64,000 nt of DNA from Microbacterium sp. No. 7 (GCF_001314225.1 NZ_CP012697.1:4464001-4528000), one strand, 5' to 3'; positions 50,041-62,249 are shown, counted from the stretch's first letter. Made by a program: numbers and translations. The notes: a model not told the origin generated them from the sequence alone.

Positions 50041-53000
50041 ATGACCGCCGACCGCCCCGCCGACCGCCCCGCCGACCGCCCCGCCGTTCGCCCCCAGGAC
50101 CTCGCCGACGAGGCCGTGCGCCTCGCGCAACGCTGGACGCACGAAGCCGCGAGCGTGCCCGTCGACGCGTCGGCCGCGCGCCTCGCGGGCGTGCTGAAGG
50201 ACCCGCACGGCCTCGACTTCACGGTCGGGTTCGTCGACGGCGTCGTGCGCCCCGAGGATCTCGGCGCCGCGGCGAAGCGGCTCGGCGAGCTCGTGCCGCT
50301 CACGCCGCGGTTCCTGCCCGCGCCGCTGCGCGCCGCGATCGCGGCGGGCGGCACGCTCGCGAGGCCGCTGCCGAACGTGGTCGTTCCCGCCGCCCGCCGC
50401 GTGCTGCGGCAGATGGTGAGCCACCTCATCATCGACGCGAGCGACGCGAGGCTCGGCCCGGCGATCGCGCGGATCCGCCGCGACGGCGTGCGCCTCAACC
50501 TCAACCTGCTCGGCGAGGCGATCCTCGGCGCGCACGAGGCGGAGCGGCGCCTGGCCGGCACCCGTCGGCTGATCGAGCGTCCCGACGTCGACTACGTGTC
50601 GATCAAGGTGTCGGCGACCGTCGCCCCGCACAACCACTGGGCGTTCGACGAGACGGTCGACCACGTCGAGCGTCAGCTCATGCCCCTGTTCGTGCGCGCC
50701 CGCGCCACCGGCACGTTCGTCAACCTCGACATGGAGGAGTACAAGGACCTCGACCTCACCCTCGCGGTCTTCCAGCGCCTGCTCGGGCGGCCGGAGCTCC
50801 GCGACTATGAAGCGGGCATCGTGCTGCAGGCGTATCTGCCCGACGCGCTCGGCGCGATGATGCGGCTGCAGGCGTGGGCGGCCGAGCGCGTCGCACAGGG
50901 CGGGGCGCCCATCAAGGTGCGGGTCGTGAAGGGCGCGAACCTTCCGATGGAGAGGGTGGATGCCGCGCTGCGCGGCTGGCCGGTCGCCACCTGGGCATCG
51001 AAGCAGCAGTCGGACACGAGCTACAAGGCCGTGCTCGACTACGCGCTGACGCCCGAGCGCGTCGCGAACGTGCGGATCGGCGTCGCCGGTCACAACCTGT
51101 TCGACGTCGCGCTCGCGTGGCTGCTCGCGAAGGCCCGCGGCGCCGCGGGCGGCGTCGAGTTCGAGATGCTGCTGGGCATGGCGACGGGCCAGGCCGAGGC
51201 GGTGCGCCGCGAGGTCGGGCACCTCCTGCTCTACACGCCGGTGGTGCACCCCGGCGAGTTCGACGTCGCGATCGCGTACCTCATCCGGCGGCTGGAGGAG
51301 GGCGCGAGCCCCGAGAACTTCATGTCCGCGGCGTTCGAGCTCGACACCGACGCCGCCCTGTTCGAGCGCGAGAGGCAGCGCTTCCTCGCCTCGCTCGCGG
51401 AGCTCGACGGCATCACGGGCGACGGCGCCCCGGCATCCTTCTGCGTGCCGACGCCGCGCCGCACGCAGGATCGGCGCGTGCTCGACGACGAGGGGGCGGA
51501 TGCCCGAGTCGAGGCGCGCGTGGCCGCGGGCCGCGACGGCGGTTTCGCGAACACGCCCGACACCGATCCCGACCTCCCCGGCAACCGCGCGTGGGGTCGC
51601 GAGATCGCGGGCCGGATGGCCTCGTCGACGCTCGGGGCCGACCTCGTGCGCGAGGCGCGGGTCGACGATCGCGCCGGCCTCGACGCGGTGCTCGACCGGG
51701 CGACCGCGGCCGCGGCGTCGTGGCAGGCCCTCGGCGCCGACGAGCGCGCCCGCATCCTGTGCCGGGCGGGCGAGGCGCTCGAGCGGCGGCGCGCCGACCT
51801 GCTCGAGGTGATGGGCGCGGAGTGCGGCAAGACGCTCGAGCAGGGCGATCCCGAGGTGTCGGAGGCGATCGACTTCGCGAACTACTACGCGATGCTCGGT
51901 CAGCAGCTGGAGCGCGTCGACGGCGCGACGTACCGGCCGCAGCGGGTCGTCGCGGTCATCCCGCCGTGGAACTTCCCCGTCGCGATCCCCGCAGGCGGCG
52001 TGCTCGCCGCGCTGGCGTCCGGCTCGGCGGTCGTGATCAAGCCCGCGACGACCGCGGCCCGCTCGGGCGCCGTGATGGTCCAGGCGCTGTGGGATGCCGG
52101 GGTGCCGCGCGACGTGCTGCAGCTCGTGCAGTTCCGGGACCGCGACCTCGGCTCCGCGCTCGTCGCCGATCCGCGCGTCGACCGGCTCGTGCTCACGGGC
52201 GCCTACGAGACCGCCGAACGGTTCCGCGAGCTGCGTCAGGACCTGCCGATCCTCGCCGAGACGAGCGGCAAGAACGCGATCATCGTGACGCCGAACGCCG
52301 ACCTCGATCTCGCGGCGCGCGATGTCGTGCAGTCGGCGTTCGGGCACGCCGGCCAGAAGTGCTCCGCGGCGTCTCTGGTGATCCTCGTCGGATCCGTCGC
52401 GCGGTCGGCGCGGTTCCGCGGGCAGCTGCTGGATGCCGTGCGCTCGCTGCACGTCGGCACGCCCGACGACCTGCGCACGCAGATGGGCCCGGTCATGACG
52501 GCGCCGGAGGGCAAGCTGCTGCGCGGACTGACGACGCTCGGCCCCGGCGAGCGCTGGCTCGTCGAGCCCGCTCCGCTCGTGAGCGACAGCCCGCTCGCGG
52601 TCGACGGCGAGGGCGGCGACCGGCTGTGGGGCCCGGGGGTGCGCGACGGCGTGCGCCGCGGCTCGGAGTACCACCTCACGGAGTACTTCGGCCCGATCCT
52701 CGGCATCATGACCGCCGAGACGCTCGACGAGGCGATCGACGTCGTGAACGAGATCGACTACGGCCTCACGAGCGGCCTGCACTCGCTCGACTGCGACGAG
52801 CTCGCGCTCTGGCTGCGGCGCGTCGAGGCCGGCAACCTGTACGTGAACCGTGGCATCACGGGTGCGATCGTGCGCCGCCAGCCGTTCGGCGGCTGGAAGA
52901 AGTCGGCGATCGGCACGGGCACGAAGGCCGGCGGGCCGAGCTATCTGTTCGGTCTCGGCGAGTGGGCGGATGCCGCCGTGTCCGCCCCGCCGCGCGCGCC

Positions 53001-53616
53001 GCGCCCCGCGGCGGCGCCCCTGCTCGCGGCCGCCGAGAGGGCGGGCGTGCCCGACCTGGAGTGGCTGCGCGCCGCGCTCGGCACCGACGCCGCGGCGTGG
53101 GACGACGAGTTCGGCGCCGCGCGCGACGTGTCGCGGCTGGGCGTCGAGCGCAACGTGCTGCGCTATCTGCCGGTGTCCGTCGTGGTGCGGATCGCGGCCG
53201 ACGCGCCCGCGACCCACGGCATCCGCGTGCTCGCCGCCGCCCTCGCGGCGGGCGCGACGCCCGTCGTGAGCACGCCGGTGGCGCTGCCGACGCCCGTCGT
53301 CGCCGCGCTGTCGGATGCCGGCGTGCCCGTGCACTTCGAGGATGCCGCCGCCTGGCGCGACCGGCTCGCGGGCCTCGCCGAACGGTCGGGACCGCACGCC
53401 GGCGCGCGCGTGCGCATCGTCGCGGGCGCCTCGCGCGAGGCCGAGGTCGCGGCGGCGTACGCGGCCACGGGCGGCAAGCCCGACGTCGCGGTGCACGGCG
53501 GCGAGGTCGTCTCGGCCGGCCGGGTCGAGATGCTCCCGCACCTGCGCGAGCAGGCGGTGTCGATCACCGCGCACCGCTTCGGCACTCCGAACGCGCTGTC
53601 CGACGGCCTGGTGTAG
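50041..53616 (+). CDS. putA: Bifunctional proline dehydrogenase / P5C dehydrogenase PutA
   Basis: A 1191-residue enzyme oxidising proline to glutamate. The PRODH barrel (about 90-460) has DVDYVSIKVSATVAPHNHW, FVNLDMEEYKDLDLT, KVRVVKGANLPMERVD and GVAGHNLFDVAL. The ALDH domain (about 540-980) has IPPWNFPVAIPAGGVLAAL, the Glu in ILAETSGKNAIIV and the nucleophile Cys in GHAGQKCSAASLVI. A C-terminal extension of about 200 residues follows. The N-terminus starts with a 12-bp tandem repeat (DRPA x3). No DNA-binding domain is present, consistent with separate LysR control. Confidence 0.93.
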   Translation: MTADRPADRPADRPAVRPQDLADEAVRLAQRWTHEAASVPVDASAARLAGVLKDPHGLDFTVGFVDGVVRPEDLGAAAKRLGELVPLTPRFLPAPLRAAIAAGGTLARPLPNVVVPAARRVLRQMVSHLIIDASDARLGPAIARIRRDGVRLNLNLLGEAILGAHEAERRLAGTRRLIERPDVDYVSIKVSATVAPHNHWAFDETVDHVERQLMPLFVRARATGTFVNLDMEEYKDLDLTLAVFQRLLGRPELRDYEAGIVLQAYLPDALGAMMRLQAWAAERVAQGGAPIKVRVVKGANLPMERVDAALRGWPVATWASKQQSDTSYKAVLDYALTPERVANVRIGVAGHNLFDVALAWLLAKARGAAGGVEFEMLLGMATGQAEAVRREVGHLLLYTPVVHPGEFDVAIAYLIRRLEEGASPENFMSAAFELDTDAALFERERQRFLASLAELDGITGDGAPASFCVPTPRRTQDRRVLDDEGADARVEARVAAGRDGGFANTPDTDPDLPGNRAWGREIAGRMASSTLGADLVREARVDDRAGLDAVLDRATAAAASWQALGADERARILCRAGEALERRRADLLEVMGAECGKTLEQGDPEVSEAIDFANYYAMLGQQLERVDGATYRPQRVVAVIPPWNFPVAIPAGGVLAALASGSAVVIKPATTAARSGAVMVQALWDAGVPRDVLQLVQFRDRDLGSALVADPRVDRLVLTGAYETAERFRELRQDLPILAETSGKNAIIVTPNADLDLAARDVVQSAFGHAGQKCSAASLVILVGSVARSARFRGQLLDAVRSLHVGTPDDLRTQMGPVMTAPEGKLLRGLTTLGPGERWLVEPAPLVSDSPLAVDGEGGDRLWGPGVRDGVRRGSEYHLTEYFGPILGIMTAETLDEAIDVVNEIDYGLTSGLHSLDCDELALWLRRVEAGNLYVNRGITGAIVRRQPFGGWKKSAIGTGTKAGGPSYLFGLGEWADAAVSAPPRAPRPAAAPLLAAAERAGVPDLEWLRAALGTDAAAWDDEFGAARDVSRLGVERNVLRYLPVSVVVRIAADAPATHGIRVLAAALAAGATPVVSTPVALPTPVVAALSDAGVPVHFEDAAAWRDRLAGLAERSGPHAGARVRIVAGASREAEVAAAYAATGGKPDVAVHGGEVVSAGRVEMLPHLREQAVSITAHRFGTPNALSDGLV

Positions 53617-53674
53617 CCGCGGCGCCGGATGTCGGGAGCGCACAATCGCGCGCGACGCTGAGCCCCGCGCCGGT

Positions 53675-53724
53675 TGTCTCAGGTGCACAACGCAGTTGAG
53701 TCCGTGTTGTGAGACACCTACTGT
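53675..53724 (+). promoter_or_regulatory. Promoter with overlapping operator for the acyl-CoA oxidase gene
   Basis: TTGAGT (53696-53701), a 17-bp spacer and TACTGT (53719-53724) form a near-consensus sigma-A promoter. An inverted repeat (TGTCTCA 53675, TGAGACA to 53716, with CACAAC/GTTGTG inside) spans the -35 and spacer, as an operator would. A TetR-type repressor of fatty-acid use is a reasonable guess, but none is adjacent. Confidence 0.6.
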
Positions 53725-53770
53725 CGTGCGTGAACTTCCCTCACCCGAGAGCCCACCCGAAAGGGATGAG

Positions 53771-55855
53771 ATGACCGACGCCGCCATTCGTCCGAAGAAG
53801 CCCGCGACCGCGGAGCGACCGCCCGTCGCCGACGCCGCCGAGGCGACCGAGCCGCGCCTCGACACGGCATCCGTCACCGACATGCTGCTGGGCACGTGGG
53901 CCGAGACGCGCCGCTATGCGCGCGAGATGATCAAGGACGAGCGCTTCTGGAAGATCGAGGGCCAGTCGATGGCCGAGCACCGCGAGCGCGTGCTGGGCCA
54001 GCTCAGGCTGCTCGTCGAGCACGGCGCGTCGCGCCGTGCGTTCCCCGAGGAGTACGGCGGCCTGAACGACAACGGCGCCAACCTCGCCGGCTTCATGGAG
54101 CTGGTGCTCGCCGACCCGAGCATGCAGATCAAGTCGGGCGTGCAATGGGGCCTGTTCGGCTCGGCGATCTACCAGCTCGGCACGGAGAAGCACCACGACG
54201 CGTGGCTGCGCGACGTGATCAGCCTCGAGCTGCCGGGCGCGTTCGCGATGACCGAGATGGGCCACGGCTCCGACGTCGCCGCGATCGGCACGACCGCCAC
54301 GTACGACCCCGAGACCGAGGAGTTCGTCATCCACACGCCGTTCCGCGGCGCATGGAAAGACTTCCTCGGCAACGCCGCGCTGCACGGCCAGGCCGCGACG
54401 GTGTTCGCGCAGCTCATCACGGGCGGCGTCAACTACGGCGTGCACTGCTTCTTCGTGCCCATCCGTGACGCGTCGGGCCGGATGCTGCCGGGCGTGCGCA
54501 GCGAGGACGACGGCGTCAAGGGCGGCCTGAACGGCATCGACAACGGCCGCCTCGCGTTCGACCACGTGCGCGTGCCGCGCTTCAACCTGCTCGACCGGTA
54601 CGGTCAGGTCGCCGCCGACGGCGGCTACACGAGCGACATCCCCTCGCCCGGCCGCCGCTTCTTCACGATGCTCGGCGCGCTCGTGCAGGGCCGCGTCTCG
54701 CTCGACGGCGCGGCGACGACGGCATCCGCGCTCGCACTGCACATCGCGACGACCTACGCGAACCAGCGCCGCCAGTTCGACCGGGGCGCGGGCACCGACG
54801 AGGTCGTGCTGCTCGACTACGGCAAGCACCAGCGCCGGCTGCTGCCGCGGCTCGCGCAGACGTACGCGCAGTTCTTCTCGAACGACGAGCTGCTGCAGAA
54901 GTTCGACGAGGTGTTCTCGGGGCGCGGCGACACGCCGGAGGCGCGGGAGGACCTCGAGACCCTCGCCGCCGCGCTCAAGCCCCTGTCGACGTGGAACGCG
55001 CTCGACACGATCCAGGAGTGCCGCGAGGCGTGCGGCGGCGCCGGCTTCATGGCCGAGAACCGTCTCACGAGCCTGCGCGCCGACCTCGACATCTACGTGA
55101 CGTTCGAGGGCGACAACAACGTGCTGCTGCAGCTCGTCGGCAAGCGCCTGCTCGCCGACTTCGCGCAGCAGTTCAAGGGAGCGGATGCCGGCAAGCTGGC
55201 CGGCTTCGCCGCCCGGCAGGCCGCCGACCGCATCTTCCACGGCGCGGGCCTGCGACAGCTCGGGCAGAGCGTCGCCGACTTCGGCTCGACCGCCCGCTCG
55301 GTGGAGCTGGGACTGCGCGCCGAGCAGCAGCACGAGCTGCTCGCGGGGCGGGTGCAGCAGATGGTCGCCGATCTCGCGGCGCGGCTGCGACCGGCATCCA
55401 AGGCGTCGCCGGAGGAGTCGGCGGCGATCGTCAACGCGTGCCAGGCCGACCTCATCGAGGCCGCCCGCGCGCACGGCCAGCTGCTGCAGTGGGAGGCGTT
55501 CACCGACGCCGTGAACCGCGCGCCAGACGAGGGCACGGGGCGCGTGCTGACGTGGCTGCGCGACCTGTTCGGGCTGTCGCTCATCGAGAGGCACCTGTCG
55601 TGGTACCTCATCAACGGACGCCTGTCGACGCAGCGCGCCGCGGCCGTGTCGCGCTACATCGACCGGCTGTGCCTGCGCCTGCGCCCGCACGCGCAGGACC
55701 TCGTCGACGCCTTCGGCTTCGAGCCCGAGCACGTGCGCGCCCCCATCGCCCTCGGCGGCGAGCAGGCCCGCCAGGACGAGGCCCGCACGTACTATGCCGA
55801 TCTGGCCGCGAGCGGTGAGGCTCCCGTCTCGGAGAAGTCCCTCCGCAAGAAGTAG
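53771..55855 (+). CDS. Acyl-CoA oxidase / acyl-CoA dehydrogenase (ACOX type)
   Basis: A 694-residue enzyme of the acyl-CoA oxidase group. It has GAFAMTEMGHGSDVAAIGTT, LNGIDNGRLAFDHVRVPRFN, ANQRRQFDRG, QECREACGGAGFMAENRLTS and the catalytic Glu in YVTFEGDNNVLLQLVGK. The C-terminal ACOX domain (about 480-690) makes it nearly twice the usual dehydrogenase length. It catalyses the first step of beta-oxidation, with O2 or another acceptor. ATG 53771 follows GGGATGAG. Confidence 0.92.
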   Translation: MTDAAIRPKKPATAERPPVADAAEATEPRLDTASVTDMLLGTWAETRRYAREMIKDERFWKIEGQSMAEHRERVLGQLRLLVEHGASRRAFPEEYGGLNDNGANLAGFMELVLADPSMQIKSGVQWGLFGSAIYQLGTEKHHDAWLRDVISLELPGAFAMTEMGHGSDVAAIGTTATYDPETEEFVIHTPFRGAWKDFLGNAALHGQAATVFAQLITGGVNYGVHCFFVPIRDASGRMLPGVRSEDDGVKGGLNGIDNGRLAFDHVRVPRFNLLDRYGQVAADGGYTSDIPSPGRRFFTMLGALVQGRVSLDGAATTASALALHIATTYANQRRQFDRGAGTDEVVLLDYGKHQRRLLPRLAQTYAQFFSNDELLQKFDEVFSGRGDTPEAREDLETLAAALKPLSTWNALDTIQECREACGGAGFMAENRLTSLRADLDIYVTFEGDNNVLLQLVGKRLLADFAQQFKGADAGKLAGFAARQAADRIFHGAGLRQLGQSVADFGSTARSVELGLRAEQQHELLAGRVQQMVADLAARLRPASKASPEESAAIVNACQADLIEAARAHGQLLQWEAFTDAVNRAPDEGTGRVLTWLRDLFGLSLIERHLSWYLINGRLSTQRAAAVSRYIDRLCLRLRPHAQDLVDAFGFEPEHVRAPIALGGEQARQDEARTYYADLAASGEAPVSEKSLRKK

Positions 55856-55948
55856 CCGCCCCGGCCCCCCACTCCCGCCCGAGACGGCGCGGCGGGCCGG
55901 GGCGCGGCGGGGCGGGGCGGGGCGTGCGAGACTCGACGGGGAGGGATC

Positions 55949-57385
55949 GTGGACCACGACGACCGAGAGCTGATGCGGGCGTTCGCCCGCTACCTGGAGC
56001 ATGTCAACGCGCTGCAGCAGCGGGAGCAGCGCGAGACGCGCACGCCGCTGGGCGATCTCATCAGCGAGCACCTGGGGGCGGACGCCCAGGGCATCGCGGT
56101 CGTGCAGGAGCCGCTCGCCGACCACCGTCTCGTCGACGCGGACATCGCGCTCGAGGCGCTGTCGACGGCATCCGGCGGGCGCCTCGTGGGCGTCACGGGC
56201 GGGGAGCAGCGCCTGCACAACGGCATGGCCGAGCTCGTGGGCAACGGGTACGCGATGTTCGCGCCCGGCGCGGTCGACTACGCCGAGCGGGCGACGGGCC
56301 CGGCGTCGAGCCGCCGCGTCGTCGCGATGGGCGTGTGGCTGCTGCACCACGAGGGGCGGCCGCTCGCGGTCGTGCAGCGTGCGGCGATCCCGCATCACGG
56401 ACGCGAGGCGGCGTGCCTCGAGGTGATGGGCGAGCACGCCGACACGGTCTCCTCGTTCCTCGAGCGGGTGCGCGCGCTGATGATCGAGCGCAGCGTGCTG
56501 CGCGGCCAGGTGCTCTCGTTCGTGCCGACCGAGTACGGCCGGGATGCCGGGGCGACCTTCCTGCCCCGTCCCGCCGTCGCGGCGGACGACGTCATCCTCC
56601 CCGAGGGGCTGCTCGACGACGTCGTGCAGCACGTCGTGGGCATCGGCGACCACCGCGCGCTGCTGCGCGAGGCGGGACAGCATCTCAAGCGCGGCGTGCT
56701 GCTGTACGGTCCGCCGGGCACCGGAAAGACGCTGACGATCCGCCACCTGCTGTCGCGCACGCCGGGCACGACGGTCGTGCTGCTCACGGGCACGAGCATC
56801 CGGTTCATCGGCCTGGCCGCCGAGATCGCGCGCACGTTCCAGCCCTCGATCGTGGTGCTGGAGGACATCGACCTGGTCGCGATGGAACGGCACGCGTCGC
56901 CGCAGCCGCTGCTGTTCGAGGTGCTGGAGGCGCTCGACGGCCTGAACGGGGATGCCGACGTCGCGTTCGTCATGACGACGAACCGCGTCGAGGTGCTCGA
57001 GCGCGCCCTCGCGGAGCGCCCCGGCCGCGTCGACCTCGCCGTCGAGGTGCCGCTGCCGTCGCTCGCCGAGCGCGAGAGGCTGTACCGCCTGTACTCCCGG
57101 GAGCTGCCGTTCTCGCCGGAGGCGCTGCGTGCCGCGGCCGAGGCGACCGAGGGGGTCACGGCGTCGTTCGCGAAGGAGCTGATCCGCCGTGCCGTGCTGC
57201 GGGCGGCGACGGATGCCGAGCCCGTCGCCGACGCGCATCTCAGCGCCGCCCTGGCGGAGCTGGCCGACGAGCGCCACCAGCTCACCAGGCGCCTCCTGGG
57301 CGAGGGCACCGGGTCGGAGGAGAGGTCCGGACCCGACCCCGACACCCACTTCGGCGGATCGCACTTCGTCCACTTCCCGTACTGA
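55949..57385 (+). CDS. AAA-family ATPase (FtsH/CDC48-like core)
   Basis: A 478-residue protein. The N-terminal ~200 residues are an unrecognised domain. The AAA core follows: GVLLYGPPGTGKT (about 255), VVLEDIDLV for Walker B (DEID-type Glu-Asp), FVMTTNRVEVLERAL for sensor 1 and AERPGRVDLAVEVPLPS with the Arg finger. There is no protease domain and no membrane segment. It may unfold or remodel an unknown partner. It starts at GTG 55949 after GGGGAGG. Confidence 0.82.
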   Translation: MDHDDRELMRAFARYLEHVNALQQREQRETRTPLGDLISEHLGADAQGIAVVQEPLADHRLVDADIALEALSTASGGRLVGVTGGEQRLHNGMAELVGNGYAMFAPGAVDYAERATGPASSRRVVAMGVWLLHHEGRPLAVVQRAAIPHHGREAACLEVMGEHADTVSSFLERVRALMIERSVLRGQVLSFVPTEYGRDAGATFLPRPAVAADDVILPEGLLDDVVQHVVGIGDHRALLREAGQHLKRGVLLYGPPGTGKTLTIRHLLSRTPGTTVVLLTGTSIRFIGLAAEIARTFQPSIVVLEDIDLVAMERHASPQPLLFEVLEALDGLNGDADVAFVMTTNRVEVLERALAERPGRVDLAVEVPLPSLAERERLYRLYSRELPFSPEALRAAAEATEGVTASFAKELIRRAVLRAATDAEPVADAHLSAALAELADERHQLTRRLLGEGTGSEERSGPDPDTHFGGSHFVHFPY

Positions 57386-57483
57386 ACCGGGACCCGAAGA
57401 TCACGAAGAAGCGACGAAGCGCCATCGGGTGTCGGATTCCGTGCGTCGCGGACACTGCGTCTATGGATGTCGGCGCCCCCGGC

Positions 57484-57489
57484 TACCGT
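57484..57489 (+). promoter_or_regulatory. -10 hexamer of tag
   Basis: TACCGT ends 6 nt before ATG 57496. Confidence 0.5.
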
Positions 57490-57495
57490 GTCGCC

Positions 57496-58077
57496 ATGGG
57501 CACCGACATCCGCATCGCATCCGACGGCCTCGCGCGCTGCGCGTGGGTCGGCGACGACGACGAGTACCGCCGCTACCACGACGAGGAGTGGGGCCGGCCG
57601 CTGCACGGCGACCGCGCCCTCTTCGAGAAGATGTGCCTCGAGGGCTTCCAGGCCGGGCTCAGCTGGATCACGATCCTGCGCAAGCGACCGCGCTTCCGCG
57701 AGGTCTTCGCCGGCTTCGAGCCCGAGGCCGTCGCCGGGTTCGGTCCCGACGACGTCGAGCGCCTGATGCAGGATGCCGGCATCATCCGCAATCGCGCCAA
57801 GATCGAGGCCGCCATCTCCAACGCGCGCCTCGCCCTCGAGCTGGCGCCCGGCGAGCTCGACGACCTGCTGTGGTCGTTCGCGCCGCAGAGCCACACGGCC
57901 CCGGCATCCCTCACCGACATCCCCGCGGTCACGGCCGAGTCCACCGCCATGAGCAAGACCCTGCGAAAGCGCGGCTTCCGGTTCGTCGGGCCCACGACGA
58001 TGTACGCGCTCATGCAGTCGGCCGGCATGGTCGACGACCACGTGCCGGGATGCCACCGTGCGGCGACGCGAGAGTGA
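57496..58077 (+). CDS. tag: DNA-3-methyladenine glycosylase I
   Basis: A 193-residue glycosylase removing 3-methyladenine from DNA. Tag marks are LARCAWVGDDDEYRRYHDEE, WGRPLHGDRALFEKMCLEGF, QAGLSWITILRKRPRFREVF and RGFRFVGPTTMYALMQSAGM. The zinc residues Cys (near residue 15), His (YHDEEW) and His/Cys (DHVPGCHR) are all present. Confidence 0.95.
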   Translation: MGTDIRIASDGLARCAWVGDDDEYRRYHDEEWGRPLHGDRALFEKMCLEGFQAGLSWITILRKRPRFREVFAGFEPEAVAGFGPDDVERLMQDAGIIRNRAKIEAAISNARLALELAPGELDDLLWSFAPQSHTAPASLTDIPAVTAESTAMSKTLRKRGFRFVGPTTMYALMQSAGMVDDHVPGCHRAATRE

Positions 58078-58316
58078 CGCACAAGGGTGAACCGATGACA
58101 GTCTGACGAACCCCTGCACTCCCGACGCCGGGGCGGCTCCGGAGATCCTCATCGGCCGCGATGACCAGGTGCACTCGTTCGAGGTCTTGCTCCAGCGCCT
58201 TCAACGTGCGGCTCCGAGCAGTCAGGGCGTACAGTTCGACGGCGACCCACCGCCTGACCCTGTCGTCGTCACGATTCGAGAAGCGCCCGACCTCCCGAAG
58301 GTGCAGACTTGACGCC

Positions 58317-58318
<2 letters not shown>
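58010..58318 (-). pseudogene. Possible gene remnant antisense to the tag 3' end
   Basis: The 239-bp gap between tag and the UvrA-like gene holds no plus-strand gene. On the minus strand it reads ELYALTARSRTLKALEQDLE and RVHLVIAADEDLRSRPGVG in an open frame (102 codons from ATG 58318) that looks protein-like. GC is visibly lower than in neighbours. No family is recognised. The frame's end overlaps tag, so this may be a truncated remnant rather than a working gene. Confidence 0.3.
58304..58309 (+). promoter_or_regulatory. -10-like hexamer of the UvrA-like gene
   Basis: CAGACT ends 7 nt before ATG 58317. Confidence 0.35.
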
Positions 58319-60683
<2,365 letters not shown>

Positions 60684-60691
60684 CCCTCCAC

Positions 60692-60893
60692 CCCTCGCGA
60701 GGGTGCTGGTTGTTCCCGCGAGGGTGCTGGTTGTCTTCGCGAGGGTGCTACTTGTCTTCGCGAGGGTGCCAGTTGTTTTCGCGAGAAGAACTGGCACCCT
60801 CGGCGAGATAGTTGGCACCCTCGCGGGAACAAGTGGCACCCTCGCGAGATTTGCGAGCACCCCCGCGGGGACAACCAGCACCCTCGCGGGGAC
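60692..60893. repeat. 21-bp-period convergent array, 4 forward and 5 reverse units
   Basis: Forward GAGGGTGC starts at 60699, 60720, 60741 and 60762, with a half unit at 60783 where orientation flips. Reverse GCACCC starts at 60794, 60815, 60836, 60857 and 60878. All steps are 21 bp. Variable parts include GGTTGTTCC, GGTTGTCTT, ACTTGTCTT and AGTTGTTTT. It fills the gap between convergent genes and ends a few bases before the oxidase stop codon. Confidence 0.93.
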
Positions 60894-60899
60894 GAACCG

Positions 60900-62249
60900 C
60901 TACGCGGCCATCCAGCGGCCGGGGTTGAGGAGGCCGTGCGGGTCGGTGCGCTGTGCGAGGCGGCGGATGCGCTCGGGCTCCAGGTCGACGTACCACTGGT
61001 GCGGCGAGTGCACCGAGATGCCCAGCTCCGCGAGCGGGCGGATGCCGGCGAGGATCTGCTCGCGGCTCTCGAAGGGCGCGTTGAGCATGCCGAACATCGT
61101 CCCGTGGCCCGCCTCGAGGTGCACGATGCCGCCCGGGTACACCGCCTGCACCTCGTCGAGGCGGGTGACGAGCGCCTCGCCCGAGCACTCCAGATGGAAG
61201 TACACGCCGGGGTGTGCCTTCTGCAGCCACCACGTCGGATGGTTGTACGAGAGGGTCGACAGCTTGAGGGACTGGTCGATGCCGTCGCGCACGGCCTCGA
61301 TGCGCCCGCCCGTGTCGCGCACGAGATCGTGCACCTGCGGCAGCGCGGCCTCGTCGAAGATGCCGCGCAGGTTCGCGCGGCCCGCGACGAACGCGGGGTC
61401 CTCGGGCAGCGCGGCCACGATCGCGGGACCGTCGGCCGAGAGCAGGCGGGGCAGCGGGGTGACCTCGGCGAGCCGCCGCAGCGCCGCGAACGCCTCGTGC
61501 TGCGTCGCGTAGCTGACGTAGACGCAGCGCCAGTCCTGCAGCGGCTCGAGCCGCACGGTCGCGCGGCCGATGACGCCGGCGACGCCGTAGGTGTGCACGA
61601 GCGGCTGCGCGGCATCCCCCTCGAGCCGCACGAGCTCGGGCTCGTCGGTCGCGTAGACGACGTCGAGCGCCGTCACGAACCCCATGTGGTTGCGCCCGTG
61701 CACGATCGTGCCGGTGCCGGCCGACCCGCCGGCGAGGAATCCGCCGATCGTCGACTGCACGGTCGACGGATACATCCACAGCTGCCGGTTCCGCCGCCAC
61801 GCGGCCGCCTCGAGCGTGATCATGCGAGCGCCGGCCTCGGCCGTGACGGTGTCGCCGCCCTCGTCGCCCTCGAAGCCCACCTGCGTGAGCGAGGTCATGT
61901 CCAGCACGAGCCCGCCGAAACGGGGCACGACCTGGCCGTAGTTGCCGGTTCCCTTGCCGCGCGTCGTGATCGGGACGCCGTGCTGCACGGCCGCCCTCAC
62001 GATCTCGGGCAGCGCGTCGAGCGTGCGGGGGAAGCACACGAGGTCGGCGTGCCCGATCGGCTGCGCCGACAGCACGGGGCTCATCTGCGATCCGTCGCGC
62101 CCGGCCCGCGCGAGCGCGCGCGGCAGCCCGCTCACGCCGCGGGGGCCGAGCAGCCCGACGAGGTCGTCGGCGAGCGCGTCGACGTCGTCGGGTCCGAACG
62201 GCGGACGGCCGTCGTCGGTGGGGTCGCTGAAGAGGGGCGCGTGGGTCAT
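60900..62249 (-). CDS. FAD-linked oxidase (PCMH/VAO family)
   Basis: A 449-residue flavoenzyme. The FAD domain has CFPRTLDALPEIVRAAVQHG, PITTRGKGTGNYGQVVPRFG and PSTVQSTIGGFLAGGSAGTG. The cap region and C-terminal HSPHQWYVDLEPERIRRLAQ with DPHGLLNPGRW follow the glycolate oxidase/VAO pattern. ATG 62249 was chosen as the start of the FAD domain. It is the last gene of an operon with a VanB-type reductase and a regulator. The substrate is unknown, but an aromatic or hydroxy acid is likely. Confidence 0.87.
   Translation of the reverse strand: MTHAPLFSDPTDDGRPPFGPDDVDALADDLVGLLGPRGVSGLPRALARAGRDGSQMSPVLSAQPIGHADLVCFPRTLDALPEIVRAAVQHGVPITTRGKGTGNYGQVVPRFGGLVLDMTSLTQVGFEGDEGGDTVTAEAGARMITLEAAAWRRNRQLWMYPSTVQSTIGGFLAGGSAGTGTIVHGRNHMGFVTALDVVYATDEPELVRLEGDAAQPLVHTYGVAGVIGRATVRLEPLQDWRCVYVSYATQHEAFAALRRLAEVTPLPRLLSADGPAIVAALPEDPAFVAGRANLRGIFDEAALPQVHDLVRDTGGRIEAVRDGIDQSLKLSTLSYNHPTWWLQKAHPGVYFHLECSGEALVTRLDEVQAVYPGGIVHLEAGHGTMFGMLNAPFESREQILAGIRPLAELGISVHSPHQWYVDLEPERIRRLAQRTDPHGLLNPGRWMAA

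Noticed and set aside
58161..58316. N-terminal extension of the UvrA-like protein (frame open from 58161)
   Set aside because: The extension has Arg/Ser shadow composition. ATG 58317 sits 7 nt after a -10-like hexamer and is followed directly by sequence leading into the first ABC unit.
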